Assembly (NCBI GenBank): GCA_006384855.1
Contig: VCJN01000005.1
Span: forward strand, 124,001 to 188,000
Reading direction: 5' to 3'
Length of the DNA stretch: 64,000 nt
DNA from: Tetraselmis striata
Lineage: Eukaryota > Chlorophyta > Chlorodendrophyceae > Chlorodendrales > Chlorodendraceae
Below are positions 1 to 11,681 of the stretch, in pieces. The notes below the pieces were generated by a model. The model made no database searches and was not told the origin of the DNA. It saw only the letters and a program-made list of their open reading frames with translations. The translations under genes and the position numbers were made by a program. The stretch's first letter is position 1; the number at the start of each line of letters is the position of its first letter.

Positions 1-140
1 TTTGGCAATGTCCTTGAGGACTATAACAGAGCGTCGCCTACCCAGGGCTTTCCGTAGCTGGATCACTGCCTAAACGGCCGCCGTACAGATGCTACAAGAG
101 TTATACTGGTGCCAGTCCTGTCCCGGGGGCGAACAAAACA
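1..140 (-). repeat. Dispersed repeat X, copy 1 (in intron of the ADCK2-like gene)
   Basis: The minus strand of this segment matches 21758-21865 over the stretch holding CCCCCGGGACAGGACTGGCA and the following TTTAGGCAG block. It also matches the minus strand of 59940-60110 and the plus strand of 9765-9965 over the CTACGGAAAGC and CAAATTGCC blocks. Identity by eye is about 75-85% with small indels. It lies in an intron of the kinase gene. No coding capacity is evident; it behaves as an old interspersed element. Confidence 0.7.
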
Positions 141-261
141 ACAACGGAGCTCTTGTCCCAATATGGCGAACCACTCGATTGTATCTGGGTCGCGCAAGCC
201 TGATCAAATGGGTGTGGTATAAATGATGAATGTGGGGGAGAGGGGCGGGGGGGGGGCTCAC

Positions 262-2894
262 CCGCGCCACCGTCTGCATCCACTGCCCTGCCATCACCAG
301 CGGGCGGCTCTCGGTGTCGGGCGCCGTGCGCACCAGGATGTTGCCAGGGTGCAGGTCCGAGTGCAGGTAGTTGTCCACGAGCAGCATCTTGAGGTAGGTG
401 CGGCACCCGATGCGCGCGATCGCCTGGTTGAGCTCGTGGCCGGGGGAGGCGACGTACTTGGAGATGGGCTCGCCCTGCTCGTACGTCTCCACGAGCACGT
501 CCGGCATCACCAGTGGGTACACCGGCACGGGGAAGCACACGTTGCCGCAGCCGCGGAAGTTGAAGTTGAAGCGAAACAGGTTGGAGGCCTCGTAGGAGAG
601 GTCCACCTGCCGCGAAGGGGGGGGGGGGGGGGGGGGAGGGTCGAGTGAGGAGCAGCGGTGCGGAAGTATGAGGTGTCCCGATCGATGGATTGTGGAGCAG
701 ATGCTTGGCAGATAGTTGTATCAGTGGCGCATTGCTGAGAACAATGTGAATAAGCACCTGCCCTGCCGAGACCAAATGCAGAGACCAAACTGTGGGAGAA
801 CTAGAGCGGACGTTTTTGTGGGCTGCCACCAAGCCCCAATTGGGGCTTAGGTTGAGGGTTCCCACAGGTGTGTAGGGCACCAGAAGAGCCCTTCAACCCT
901 TATTCCGTGGAATGCGGTGGGGCACCCTGCGTCTCGGCATCCAGCTTGGCAAATGGAAGGGATGAGCATGTTGAGACAGGTGGCAGCCGGTGGGGGAGGA
1001 GGGGGTGGGGCTTCCCCGCGCACCTGCTCCCGCAGCGGCGCCGCAAACTGGTGCAGGTTGTCCTTCAGGTGGAGGTGCTCCAGCGCCGGCACCCGCGACG
1101 TGAGGTCCGCGATGGCCATCATGACCGCAAAATCTCGCCGGATGGCGTCGTCCACGCCCGCGTGCTTCACCTTGACGACCACCTTCTGCCCCACCGGAAA
1201 GGAGCTGTGCGCCGCCACGCGGCTCCCCAGCGTGGCGCGGTGGACCTGCGTAAGGCTCACAGGGCTTGGTACCAGGATTTCGCCACCGCATTGCTGGCCT
1301 TCATGCACAACACCTCGCAACTTGCCGAGCGCGTCCGGGTTACCACACAGCATCTCGTTTTAAGGGTTTGGGGATCTGTAGGTATCATGCACTCGGTGCG
1401 AGTAGTAGATTAATATCGGGATGAAGACGGGAAGCCTAGGGTTGTCATTTGACATCAAGCAGCACATGTTTCCGACGTTACCGGTGATCAGCAATGAACC
1501 GAGGGCCCCCCGAGATACCCGTCTCTGTGTCTATAGCTCTCTTTCTTGCCTTCCCTCCGCTCCCATCTAGGGTTTGGGTTACACCCCGAAACCCCTTTCT
1601 TCTCTTTGCCTGCGTGATGCCGCAACAGCTCGACATCTTTGACACCACTCTCGCTATCTCACGTGTCATGGGAGGGGACCGAGTGTCCCGACGCACCTGG
1701 CCAATGGAGCCGCTCGCCAGCGCCTCCTCCTCAAAGGAGTCAAAGAGCTCGTGGATGGGCATCCCCAGCGAGCGCTCGATCACGGACTTGGTGTATCCGA
1801 AGGAGTGCGCGGGCGCGGAGGACTGCAGGTGCTCCAGCTGCTCGCACATGTCCTTGGGGAACAGGTCCACCCGGCTGGCGGCCCACTGGCCCCACTTGAT
1901 GAATGCAGGCCCCGCGCACTGCCGATGGGTGACGAGTAGCGAACAGGATCAGCTGCGGCCGGTTTGCCAGGGTTTTTTGGGGGATAGGGGATATGGGCTT
2001 CGGGGTTTTAGGTAGCTAAAGCCCTAAATATTCGCCTTCTCTATTCATATTAGGTTTTACTTTAACCCTAATCCAAGGTTGAAACGAGATGGTAAACAGG
2101 ATTTGCAGGCTTTGGGGCATGTGAATTGTATTTAGGGTTTTAAGATACCTTTCTCATATTAGCAGGGCCGTCGCCATCCTTAGACTATAAGTTTCTTTCA
2201 TTAAGTATAGGCTGCCTGTCATCCCTGAAACCTGGCCGCAATCAAATGGTGGACAGGGCTCGCCCTCTGTTGGGGGGGGGGGGGGGGTGCAGCAGGGATT
2301 TATGGTTTCCCAGTACCTACATTAAATTGTAGGGTTTTGTAATGTAGTAAATCTTTTCATTGCACAGAGAGGATACATAAACCCCAGACAAGACCCTACA
2401 GCGTGGCATCCCAATCACCAAAGCGGGTCAAAAGTGAGACATGAAGCCCTCATCCGTGGGTTTCAACACAAACCCTAGCCCCCCGCCACCTCCCCCACCT
2501 CTTTTCAAAAGTAGGGGTGATTCAGGGGGGCGGTGGCTGAGGGCCGCACCTCCAGGCTGAAGCGGAACCAGCGCATCCAGCGCGCCCGCGTCCACGCGTA
2601 CTGAAGCGCCACCGGCGACGCCAGCAGGACGGGCGCAAAGAGCGCAAAGAGGAAGCCGACGCGCAGGCAGGTCTGCAGCGCGTCCAGCGCCGCGAGCAGG
2701 TACTGCGCCAGCGTGCGCGGCTCCAGGTCCGCCACGTCCAGCACCGCCTTGGAGCGCTGCACCGTCGCGGTCGCCTCAAAGGAGCTGTCCATGCCCAGGC
2801 ACTCCGCCAGCCTGCCCCGCCCCGCCCCGCAGCGCACAGTCGCTCTCAGCCACGTGGCGCCGGGCCCGGGCACAGCAGGTGCCTCATGCACCAA
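262..2894 (-). CDS. ADCK2-like ABC1/UbiB family atypical kinase, partial (runs off left edge)
   Basis: Atypical protein-kinase-like ATPase of the ABC1/ADCK (UbiB) family, normally in mitochondria or plastids and linked to quinone and lipid metabolism. Exons read on the minus strand are 2550 to about 2860, 1697-1918, 1024-1245 and 262-606. The three inner junctions are all phase 0 with GTGCG donors. The second of these exons carries the family's GPAFIKWGQW signature (KxGQ motif) and ends at the alanine-rich-loop counterpart ASGSIGQ. The next has the ATP-site lysine region VVVKVKH. The last has YLHSDLHPGNILV, the catalytic-loop equivalent. The DFG-type exon would lie beyond position 1. The first exon shown has two hydrophobic stretches ahead of GPAFIK, as in ADCK2. 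Its 5' boundary is not resolved; upstream candidate exons are listed separately. Assignment to the ADCK2 branch rests on the wording of the motifs; membership of the family is clear. Confidence 0.85.
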
Positions 2895-3494
2895 TTCCTA
2901 TTGTACCCAGGTACATTCTCCTAAACACAGATTGCACCTTGGTTCACTGGATTTCTGCACGAGGCGGTGCACACGAGGCTTGCCCTTTACTTTCCAGACG
3001 CGGCCACTTCAGCCCGAAACCCCACGCCCGCGATTCATGACTAGGAAAAGGTCCACACGGAATTCCATCCGAGTTCCTTCTCAACGGAACACTAATTTAC
3101 GGACTCCAAGCCCAGTGTCTGCCCAGGCCTGCTATTTATGGAGGCATCGTGGTTCGCGCCCCGGTGACTGTGCGGGTGGCTGCATGGTGGAGCGGCCGAC
3201 GAAAGTATGAATCGCATAAGATGATGGCACAGCTGCAATTAGTTGTGTTTTGCTGTATCTCTGTCCTGAGATTGTGCGCCCCCCCCCCCCCCCCCCCACC
3301 CAACCACACACACACACACGCGCGCGTCCAGCTGACTTGCGACTCTCTGACTCGCAGGAGTGGCTGGTGTGTAGATATGGTCCGAGCATGTCGACATTCT
3401 CAAGCATTCCCCAGAGGGCGGACAGGGGCACGATGGCAGTGGCGGCCGAGCAGGCAAAGAGGGAGGGGGGGGGGGGGGGGGGGGGGGGGCGCAC

Positions 3495-5140
3495 CGCTGG
3501 CAGGTCTGCCGACCAAGCTCATACAGCGCGACGGACAGCATGCGCTGCCACTGCGAGCCCAGGGTGTTCAAGGAGTTGATGATGGCGATGCGTGCGTCCG
3601 GCCCGGGCCTGCCGTGCGCAGCGGGCATTCAGCCGCCAAGGTCATGCCAGGAGGGGAAGGGGGGGGGGGGGGGGGCACTGCCAGACAGTCTCCAATAACC
3701 CCTGCCACCGATCGCGCGCATGGAAACAACCCCAAGACCCTAATGATCCCCGGTCAGCCGGAGCACAGCGGGCACCAGGGGCAACACCGCCGCAGCGACT
3801 AGCACGCATGACTCACAGCGTGGATGGCTGAACACAGCGACACCTCAGACCCATCCGGCTCACATGAGTGCGCAGTAGCCCCACCTGCCAGCAGGGCTTT
3901 GCCCTCCAGTGACAGCCAGGGACGGCCCAACAGCGTGCCAATGTGCAAATTGAGGGTGAACGGTGATTAGGACACCAAAACCCCTCAAGCCAATAGGTGG
4001 CCCCCCATTCTCCAGGGAGTTTTCTCAGGTGTCTAGATGAGCTAGTTTTCTATCAGGGGGGGGGGGGGGGGGGCATGGGCCGATGCGAGGCGCACCGCAC
4101 GGCCCAGGAGACATAACCGTATGCGTGCTCCAGCTTGGCGCGCAGGCTGAGCCGCTGGCACACGCGCAGGCAGGGGATGGCGGTGAGCAGCTGCCCACTA
4201 CTGCTGCCCGCGTGGGCGCGGACCTGCGGCGGCCGGAGCGGTGGGCTGCGTCAATGCGCGGGGTGCGCACGCGTGCTGTGGGAGCGGACCGACTCCCTCA
4301 AATGCTCCAAGGGCGGGGGGGGCGGGGGGGGGGGCTGAGTTTGGTGTTTGGATTCGGTTCTGGCAAGAAACCTCTCCAATTCACCTGAATTCATGCCTGC
4401 ACACTGCTGCCACTACCTTTGCCGAATCACACGAAACGCGTACTGAACTTGTTCGCCAACATTGGGACTAACAACAGAATTCCACACGGAATTCCATCTG
4501 AGTTCCAGAATTCCAGCTGAATTCAGTACCACCTGTTCTGCAAACCACTTTGCTAACTCCAATTTCTGACCAGCGCTGGTATTCACGGAGGCATGGCAGT
4601 GCTACTTCATAGCACACCAGCCAGTCACCAGGTGACCGAGGTTTGGGTTTGGGTGTTACTGCTTCCCCCCCCCCCCCCCCCCCCCCCGCAGCAAACGACC
4701 ACCACCTGTAGGGAGAGGAAGGCACCGCATTTGTAGTTTCATATATATCGGAACAATACATCGAAAAGCCGCACTGCTGTTTCCATTTGATGGTACAAAC
4801 CAGCTTGTTACTCTTTGAACCTTTGACCCCCTTTGCATCGACACGATGGTGTACGAGAGGCTTGCATCGGGCGCGGCGCGTGTGCAACTGGGCGCGTGGT
4901 TGTGTGCCGGCGGGGCGCCACGTGCGGCAGGGGGGGCATGCCTGCTGTAGCAGCAGCGCGGAGCTGCCCGCCAGCTGCTGCACGCCGCGCCCGCTGCTGG
5001 ACGCCGCAAAACCGCTGGCCAGCCGGTGCGACAGCTGCTGCGGATGCGGGGAGGCCGCTGCGCCGCCGCCCATGCTTCCCCCCGTGGCGCCCCCCATGGC
5101 TCCCTCAACGCTGCTCCCGCGGCACCTGATGCATGCAGCC
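3495..5140 (-). CDS. Unassigned minus-strand exons (5' part of the ADCK2-like gene or a separate gene)
   Basis: Two segments look like real exons on the minus strand. One is 4101-4223: 41 codons, GC-rich third positions, CAG acceptor, GTGCGG donor, containing AIPCLRVCQRLSLRAKLEHA. The other is 3495-3608: 37 codons plus split codons, phase 2 at both ends, GTGCGCC donor followed by a C tract, containing IAIINSLNTLGSQWQRMLSV. A third, 4850-5130, is Gly/Ala/Gln-rich, opens with several in-frame Met codons and could be an organelle-targeting N-terminus. The phases of the first two do not join directly, so at least one exon is missing between them. I recognise no domain. They precede the ADCK2-like exons on the same strand with no clear gene boundary, so they may be its 5' end; a separate small gene is equally possible. 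Confidence 0.35.
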
Positions 5141-7970
5141 AGGCAGGCAAGCAGGCAGGATGAGATCCCGGGCAGCGAAGATGTCCCCAGTTCCGGTGAT
5201 GGACCCCTAACTTCCGCTGAATTCCTGGCGAAACAAGTTCCCTGGCACAACTTGTCTGGGAAAAGGCCTGAACTGATTTCAGGTCAGAATTCAGGCTGAA
5301 TTAAGGTTGATTCATCATGAATTTATGCCTGGGTACTCCTGTCATGATCCACTCTCAGCCGCAGGGATCACACCAGTCCAGGGGAAATTCGTGACTGCAT
5401 TCATCTGGATTCTGGCTGAGTTCCTAAATTCCTCCCCACCCCTAGAAATCAGCTGAATCCGGTCTTGGCTGAATCGAAAATCTGCGCAATCCTTGGTTGT
5501 TGTTGGGGGTGTGGGGGGGGGGGGGGGGGGAGGGGTGTGAAACCCTGGGTCTCAGTGTCCTGGCAGGCCCTCGCCAACTGCGCCACATCCTGCTCACCTC
5601 AGCGCCTCCCGGGCCACCGCCTGCCGCAGGCGGCTTGCCAGCCGAATCCCGCGCTGGCGGCTCATTGCCTGTACTCACAGGTTGCACCGGGTCCCAGCCT
5701 CCTGCAAGCATCCACGTCACTTCAGCTGACAGCGCCAGCCACAACGTCCAGAGGAGCTTCAAGGGACACTTCAGCACACAATAGACCCCGCCAGCGCTTC
5801 AGCGCGGCGGCGTAACGAGTGTTAGCGTCATGCTGTGTCCGAAGACTGCGGCGGGCATGGCAAGGATGCGCGCGTCATCATATGAAACGTGGACGCCGTA
5901 CAAGTACGAGTACCTGTACCTGTACTTACTCGTGCGTCCCAGTTTACATACACTACCGCCGTAGCCTATGTATTAAATTTGCGCGAACAGGTACCAGTAC
6001 TGCTCGTATATACGGGGTCACAGCTGTGAGGGAATGTGCGCTGGTGGTGGCTATTCCGCGATGGTGGTGGTCGAGTATGATCTATTACAGGCCGACACGC
6101 GCCGTGCATGATATATCAGGCGACGCGAGGTGGCCGACAGGGCGCGGGCGCAGCCCGTCATCACGGGCGCGCGCTACGCGCACATGCTAGTGTGCTATGA
6201 TGATTAGGGTTAGTGAGGGTATAGGATATATCCTCACAACAGCCCTGCCTGGCGAGTGAGGACGGGTGAGGCCGGAAAAGACGGCGCATCGAGGAAGGGG
6301 GTGAAAGAATCAGGGGAGTGGCGGCGTAGGGATGCCCGCCGAGGGATGCCCGCCGCACGGCGCTCCCTTCCCGGTGGCGACCGCGTTCACGGAGTGCAAG
6401 CACGAGTTACGGTATGAGCCTAGCGGATATGGGATCGAAGTTCGGGGCGGCGGGGCGGCTGAAGGCGGCTGGCGCCGAGACGGAGGGGCTCCGGCGCGGC
6501 GCTCCTCGGCGCCACCCTCACCTGCTTCACTCTCCGGCTCGTCGGCCCGCAGCGCGCGCCTCTCTGTGCGTGCGCGTCCCCCACGCCAAGCCGCAGCCCG
6601 TACGCAGACAGGATAGAGTTCACGCCGTTCAGGACGATGTAAAGCAAGCTGGATTCCGTTTGTGCGTCGCTGGGCACGATCTTTGGGGCCGGTAAGGTGG
6701 GATGCGATGCAGACGCGGTAAGGTGAGGAACTGCCCTACCCTGTCCGAGAAATGACTTGCACGTCGGATGACGGAGCGCAGCACGCTACGGGCTACAGCG
6801 CCATCCATCATCACTGATGAGCGCGCTCCGCATAACTGCGGCGCAGCATTCGTCAGCATCCAATCATAGACGCGTGCTCGAGCGCTGCGACGGTATTAAA
6901 CTCTTATTTTTCGTCAAATCTCGGTCGGGGAGGAGTCGTCGGTATCCCCCATGCCGAAATATTCCGGTACGAATTATCCTTTTCGTAGGGTGGGCGAGAT
7001 ATATCCAAAAAAATACTTAATTGGCATGCTATCGATATAGTCCGCAAAATGCGAATTCCGAACACCCCTAGCGACTATACCTCTGTAGTCTACAAGCATA
7101 TATTAATTGCTGTGTACACAGTCGGCGATTCGCTATTGATGTCATCCGGATGATATGGCAGGTAAATCCTGAACGGTCGTCAAGTACTTTCTGGGTACCC
7201 ATACGCAGCGGAAGCGGCCGGGCTCCTACCGTACCCTCATACTGCTAGAGAAAATGATGCAGTATGCATGGTGCAGAAATATCCACCCACCATTGTCATG
7301 CTTAGAAGAGCAGCCGGGCGATCCAGCACAAACCGAGCCAGCGGACAGTCTATAGCTGTAGCGACATCGTGACAGCAGATGCCTGCCGCACATGCCTGCC
7401 GCAAGCCACGATGTCACCCAACAGAACACCAGTCAGAAGTGTGCACATGAACGCGCGGTGTTTTAAAAGTGTACTTGGCATTCATCTATGATTCATCCAA
7501 GATTCATCCAACTTCGTCTCGATCAAGCGCTTTGAAACAATAAGCACAGGAATGGCGCCATAAGGCATGAGCTTATTACATGCCACTGACATGACGACTC
7601 CGTCCCTTTCACGTAAACCCTAAACCCCGCTCCGCTCAGTCACAGAATGTAACATGTATGTGTTACAGCCATTTTGCAGATTGCGCACACTTGCAGGGCG
7701 ATAAATCAATCCATAAGCTGCATTTCATGTACTGCTGTACTTATTTGTGCAACTAAGTCGTTGCTGTTCGCGTTGCTATAACGCGCAGTGCCTCTCATCA
7801 GCAGTTGCTCCCTAAAAACCTACGGCGCGCTTCCCCAGCGTAATACCTCCAGCATGGGTCTCACAAGCATGTACACAACAGCCCATGCGGATGCGTATGT
7901 AGGAAGAATTGGCGATGAGGGCTTGCGGTCTATTGTCCTCGCTCAGCGGCATAGGTGTCGTCAGCTCCGA
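5141..7970. other. Intergenic, no gene recognised
   Basis: No exon here can be supported by family resemblance. There is a G tract at 5513-5530. A GTAC-rich cluster (TACAAGTACGAGTACC and variants) lies at 5897-5935 with a weaker one at 5987-6005. An open minus-strand frame at 6420-6677 contains a protein-like stretch (ESSLLYIVLNGVNSILSAYG) but has no convincing splice sites or homologue. From 6900 to 7700 composition falls to AT-rich and no frame is open. Two alternately spaced copies of ATTCATCCAA sit near 7493-7510. Confidence 0.4.
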
Positions 7971-8744
7971 TTATGCATCCTGCTGATTGGCGCCGCCCTG
8001 AAGCGGCACCTCTGCCACCATGTTGTAGTACCTGCCCTCAGGGACTGTTGCCATCTCGAGCAACTGCAGCGTTGACACGGGGATGGGGCCTGTCACAGCA
8101 GACGCACCGCACGATGCGTATGTCTCTGGCCTGATGCCGATGATGCCATTCGCTCGCCGGACCTTGGCGACCGTGAGGTGCGCCGTGAATGGCCGATCGG
8201 ATTCCCTGACATCCAGGCCGGCATGCAATAGCTGATCCTGCACACAGCCAGCTAGCTCCGCTAGGCGTTGCAGGCCATCATCCTCCACAGGGCGAAAGAA
8301 CACAACCCTGTTTCCAAAGGCGTCCAGCTGCTGTACGCTCAGCTCAAACGACGCGCCACCAGCGGCGGCTGCGGCGCCCTCCAACGCCCCAACGGCGAGG
8401 GAGACCTCCGCCAGAGTCGGCAAGCTCATCACCGCCAGCGTGAAGTGTGCCTTGGCGGCGTCCACAAGGCAAGCCTTCAGTGAAGGGTCCGCCGCGACCA
8501 TGGCCGCTTGCACCTCCCGCAGCTTATCCACAACAAAAGGTAGGTGGCTACACTGCACCGCAACGAAGTGTGTTAACCTGGGCGCACGCCCCACCGTCGC
8601 CATCTTCCTGCCCTTCGACGTGCGCGCCGATTTAGGGGCGGGCCTGTTGGTCCCGTTCGACGAAGTCGTCGGGGAGTCCTTCCGCCGAGACCCGCAGGGA
8701 GCGCGCGCGGTGAACGTGTCCGTGAGGGTGGTGTTTGGACCCAT
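7971..8744 (-). CDS. AKAP7-like 2H phosphoesterase domain protein
   Basis: Intronless 257-residue protein of the 2H phosphoesterase superfamily, closest in layout to the AKAP7 nuclear-localisation-signal domain. Members hydrolyse 2',5'- or 2',3'-linked nucleotides, or ligate RNA. The two catalytic HxTx motifs are both present and correctly spaced: H100-F-T-L in AHFTLAVMSL and H189-L-T-V in FTAHLTVAKV. Between them is the FGNRVVFF strand, which matches the TFGNQVGF region of AKAP7. The C-terminus is short (GGANQQDA). The ATG at 8744 is the first in frame; a second at 8603 (residue 48) starts just before the conserved domain, and residues 1-47 are Ser/Thr/Arg-rich and possibly not translated. 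The frame is open further upstream without an ATG. Function is inferred from the motifs only; no partner is visible in the neighbourhood. Confidence 0.9.
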   Translation of the reverse strand: MGPNTTLTDTFTARAPCGSRRKDSPTTSSNGTNRPAPKSARTSKGRKMATVGRAPRLTHFVAVQCSHLPFVVDKLREVQAAMVAADPSLKACLVDAAKAHFTLAVMSLPTLAEVSLAVGALEGAAAAAGGASFELSVQQLDAFGNRVVFFRPVEDDGLQRLAELAGCVQDQLLHAGLDVRESDRPFTAHLTVAKVRRANGIIGIRPETYASCGASAVTGPIPVSTLQLLEMATVPEGRYYNMVAEVPLQGGANQQDA

Positions 8745-10424
8745 AGGCGTCGAAGCAGGGATCGATGCAGCAAGTGACCAGCCGTCCCATATACCAGCAA
8801 GTCTAGGGGGAGGTGAGGGCCACGTAGTAAGCGGCAACGTGGTTTAAGCCAGGGCCGAAGAAAAAACGTGCTAATTGATGCCAGCCAGCCAGCCAGTAGC
8901 CTCGCACGGTGTGCCGAGCGAGCTGCCGCCTTATGCGCTATACTGTCTGGCAGTGTTGTATATACAGGCCCGCCCGTTGAGCAACCAGGGACGGGATGCA
9001 CGAACGTGGAGAGATGAACCCAGTCGGCGTACCGTGCTCACTGCTCAGCACGCCGTGCTCAGTGGTGAGCGGTGTCTGCTGCCCCGGGACAAGTCGATGA
9101 CGCGAAGGCTACCTCTGATTCGGACTACGATGGGTTGAGCCGGAGCAGACAGAACGTCCCGGGGGCGGGAAAAAAGCGCAAGCGGAAATGTGAAGTTATT
9201 TTTTGCGTGAATAAAGGGCTACCTTCACTGGCAACTCGGTGCGCGCGCTACGGCCATATTTTTTATGCAGGCAGGGTATAATTATTCTCAGTAATTACCG
9301 GTACATATGCCTTGATTTTTTATCCCTTTTCATTTGCCCTTACAGCGCCTCGGAATCTCTATCTTTTTCCTCAGGCCAGGGATGGTCACTCCCACCTCGT
9401 AACATCTGGTTTCAGTAGCATAATTACAATTTATTATCGTCGAAGTCATCTACAGGTACGGGTGCAATACTATGGCGGGGCCTGGAATGTAGTGACTAGT
9501 CATTCGCTAGTCATTATTTACGAAATCCTATGTGCAGCAGTTCGTGGTATTTACATTGGCAGATACTCCCACATGTGAAGAACTTGTCTGAGTTTGTATA
9601 TTAATTAAAGATTTTATTAGGATTGAAAAATGGCCTGGACATCAAGATATGTTTTTGCAATGACAGAGTCCAGACGAGTCGAGCTGCAATACTTCACCCT
9701 TATACCAACGTCGTGCTGCAAAGTGGAGCTCAAAGCAATAGCAGGCAATGCATCTTGATTATATTTTTTCCACTCCCGGGCTGGGATATGATTGGCACTA
9801 GTGAACAAGTTACAGCGTCTCTACGACAGCAGTTCAGGCAGCGATCAAGTTACAGAAAGCTCTGGTTTATATCAGGATTGAGCAAACTATTCACATCAAT
9901 CAAATTGCCAAAGCATTCTGCAAAAGTAATTGAGGGCCATTGACAGAATGGCCAACATTGGATCACCGTCTGAAACACTGCCATCAAAATACCCGGTACT
10001 GGCCTCGAAAGGTCCGCCATACCCGTCTGGGCGTCGGCCCATTCGAGAAATGCGACTTGGGGCAGGCCCTGTCCCGCGGAGCAAGTATCGTGGTATCATG
10101 TGTAGGCAGTACAAGACACTAGAAGGCATGCGAAACGATGCAGCGGCATCCTAGATGTGAAACGACTCTCAGGAGACAATACCTGTAGCAATACATTTGC
10201 AAATTACAATGGTGCGATTTACAATTAAAGAACTTTGGTCATTGAGATGAGCAAAATAGCATCCTGTGGGCAGCGGTTACGGCATGCTCAGGGTGGTCAT
10301 GACAGGTAGGTCACCCGCAACGGCACTTGCATGCAGAATTGTATGTGATGACCGCCATTGCTCTGCCCACCTCACAACCAGAAAGTGGGATGTTGTCGAC
10401 GATTGCAACTGCTCAGACAATCTG
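8745..10424. other. Intergenic between two minus-strand genes
   Basis: This separates the glutathione transferase gene (its 3' side) from the AKAP7-like gene (its 5' side). It holds an AT-rich tract at 9190-9480 and repeat X copy 2. Candidate TGTAA poly(A) elements for the transferase, seen as TTACA on the plus strand, are at 10204-10208 and 10219-10223, about 200 bases past its stop. No further coding sequence is supported. Confidence 0.5.
9765..9965 (+). repeat. Dispersed repeat X, copy 2
   Basis: Shares the ACAGCGTCTCTACGACAGCA block with 21758-21865. It also shares the longer CAAATTGCCAAAGCATTC..AATTGAGGGCCA block with the minus strand of 59940-60110. It is the most complete of the four copies because it contains both halves. 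Confidence 0.7.
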
Positions 10425-11681
10425 CTACTTGCTCTCTGACTCCTTGGCCTCTGCTACGTCAAAGTCCGCCGCGGAGTGCCTCTCTGGCACCGGGTTGTCC
10501 CCCCACCACCTGTTCAACCGCATGCCGCGCTGCACAGCAGGCCTCGCCGCCATTGTCTGGCACCATCGCTGCACGTTTGTGTAACTACCCAGCTGCAGGA
10601 ACTCCTTCGACCCCTTGTAGAACACCCCGATGCCGCTCATCCAGGGGTAGATGGCCATGTCCGCGATAGAGTACTCGCCGCACACGTACTCCTTGCCCTC
10701 CAGCTGCTTGTCGAGCACATCCAGCTGCCGTTTGGTCTCCATCGAGAAGCGGTCGATGGCATACTTAATCTTGATGGGCGCATAATTGTAGAAGTGGCCA
10801 AAGCCGCCCCCGATGTATGGCGCGCCGCCATGCTGCCAGAATAGCCAGTTGAAGACCTGCACGCGGCTGTGGAGGTCCTCTGGCACGAAGGCGGAATACT
10901 TCTCCGCGAGGTATTTCAGGATGCTACCTGTCTCGAACACGTTCAGCGGCGGGTTCTGTTCCTGGTCCACCAGCGCAGGGATCTTGGAGTTGGGGTTCGC
11001 GGCCACAAAGCCGCTGGTGAACTGGTCCTGCGCCATTATGTCGATCTTCCAGGCGTCGTACTCCACGCCCTTGAGGTCGTACAGCTCCTCCAGCAGAATG
11101 GACACCTTTTGGCCGTTGGGGGTGCCCATGGAGTAGAGCTGCAGGGGATGCTTCCCCACGGGCAGGTCCTTTTCTGAGCGAGCGCCGGCGGTCGGCTGGT
11201 TCATGGAGCCTGTCGCAACCCGCCCAGCAATATCAGTACGGTTCCCCACGGAGCCTACAAGGCTGCCGGAGGTTTATGTCGGGCAGCGCAGCGGTGCTGT
11301 TACAGGCGAAAGAACACATCACGGCGAGTAACACTGCATTTGATCCTGCAGCCGGGAGGATGACCTGTCGCCCGCGGAGCGATAGGCAGGGAACGGCGGG
11401 AGATTCGCACCGAATTTGCCTCCCTGGTCCTCGTTCTCCCAGACCTCCGGGACCTCATAGCCCTCCGGGTAAGCGATTGGCTTTGCTGAATCCTCGGCGG
11501 CTGACATCTTGAACCGAGCGCGCGGTGTGCCGGGGTGTCTCGACGAAACGCTGGACGTGGTCGGAGTGAGTTGGCGGGGGAGGCTCTGGATAAGGGCGAA
11601 TCCTTGGTAGTTGAGCGAGCGAAGAGATAGCATCGTTCGCGTTACAAAGGGGTTGTGGGTAGTGGTCTGCAACTTATTCAT
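10425..11681 (-). CDS. YghU-type glutathione S-transferase with N-terminal extension
   Basis: Two exons, 11411-11681 and 10425-11209, separated by a 201-base intron with GTGCGA donor and GCGACAG acceptor, give 351 residues. Residues from about 92 follow the bacterial YghU/Nu-class glutathione transferases closely. There is an N-terminal LPVGKHPLQLYSMGTPNGQK with the TPNG glutathione site (about residues 120-123), then NPNSKIPALVD with the cis-Pro loop, FETGSILKYLAEK binding the gamma-glutamyl end, and GGGFGHFYNYAPIK in the helical domain. YghU enzymes bind two glutathiones and reduce disulfides or peroxides. Residues 1-58 (before the Met of MSAAEDSAK) are Ser/Thr/Arg-rich with few acids, consistent with an organelle transit peptide; this is inference. 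Splicing restores the YghU wording exactly (GGKFG joined to SMNQPTAG), which supports the intron. Similarity to bacterial enzymes suggests an old bacterial origin. Confidence 0.93.
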
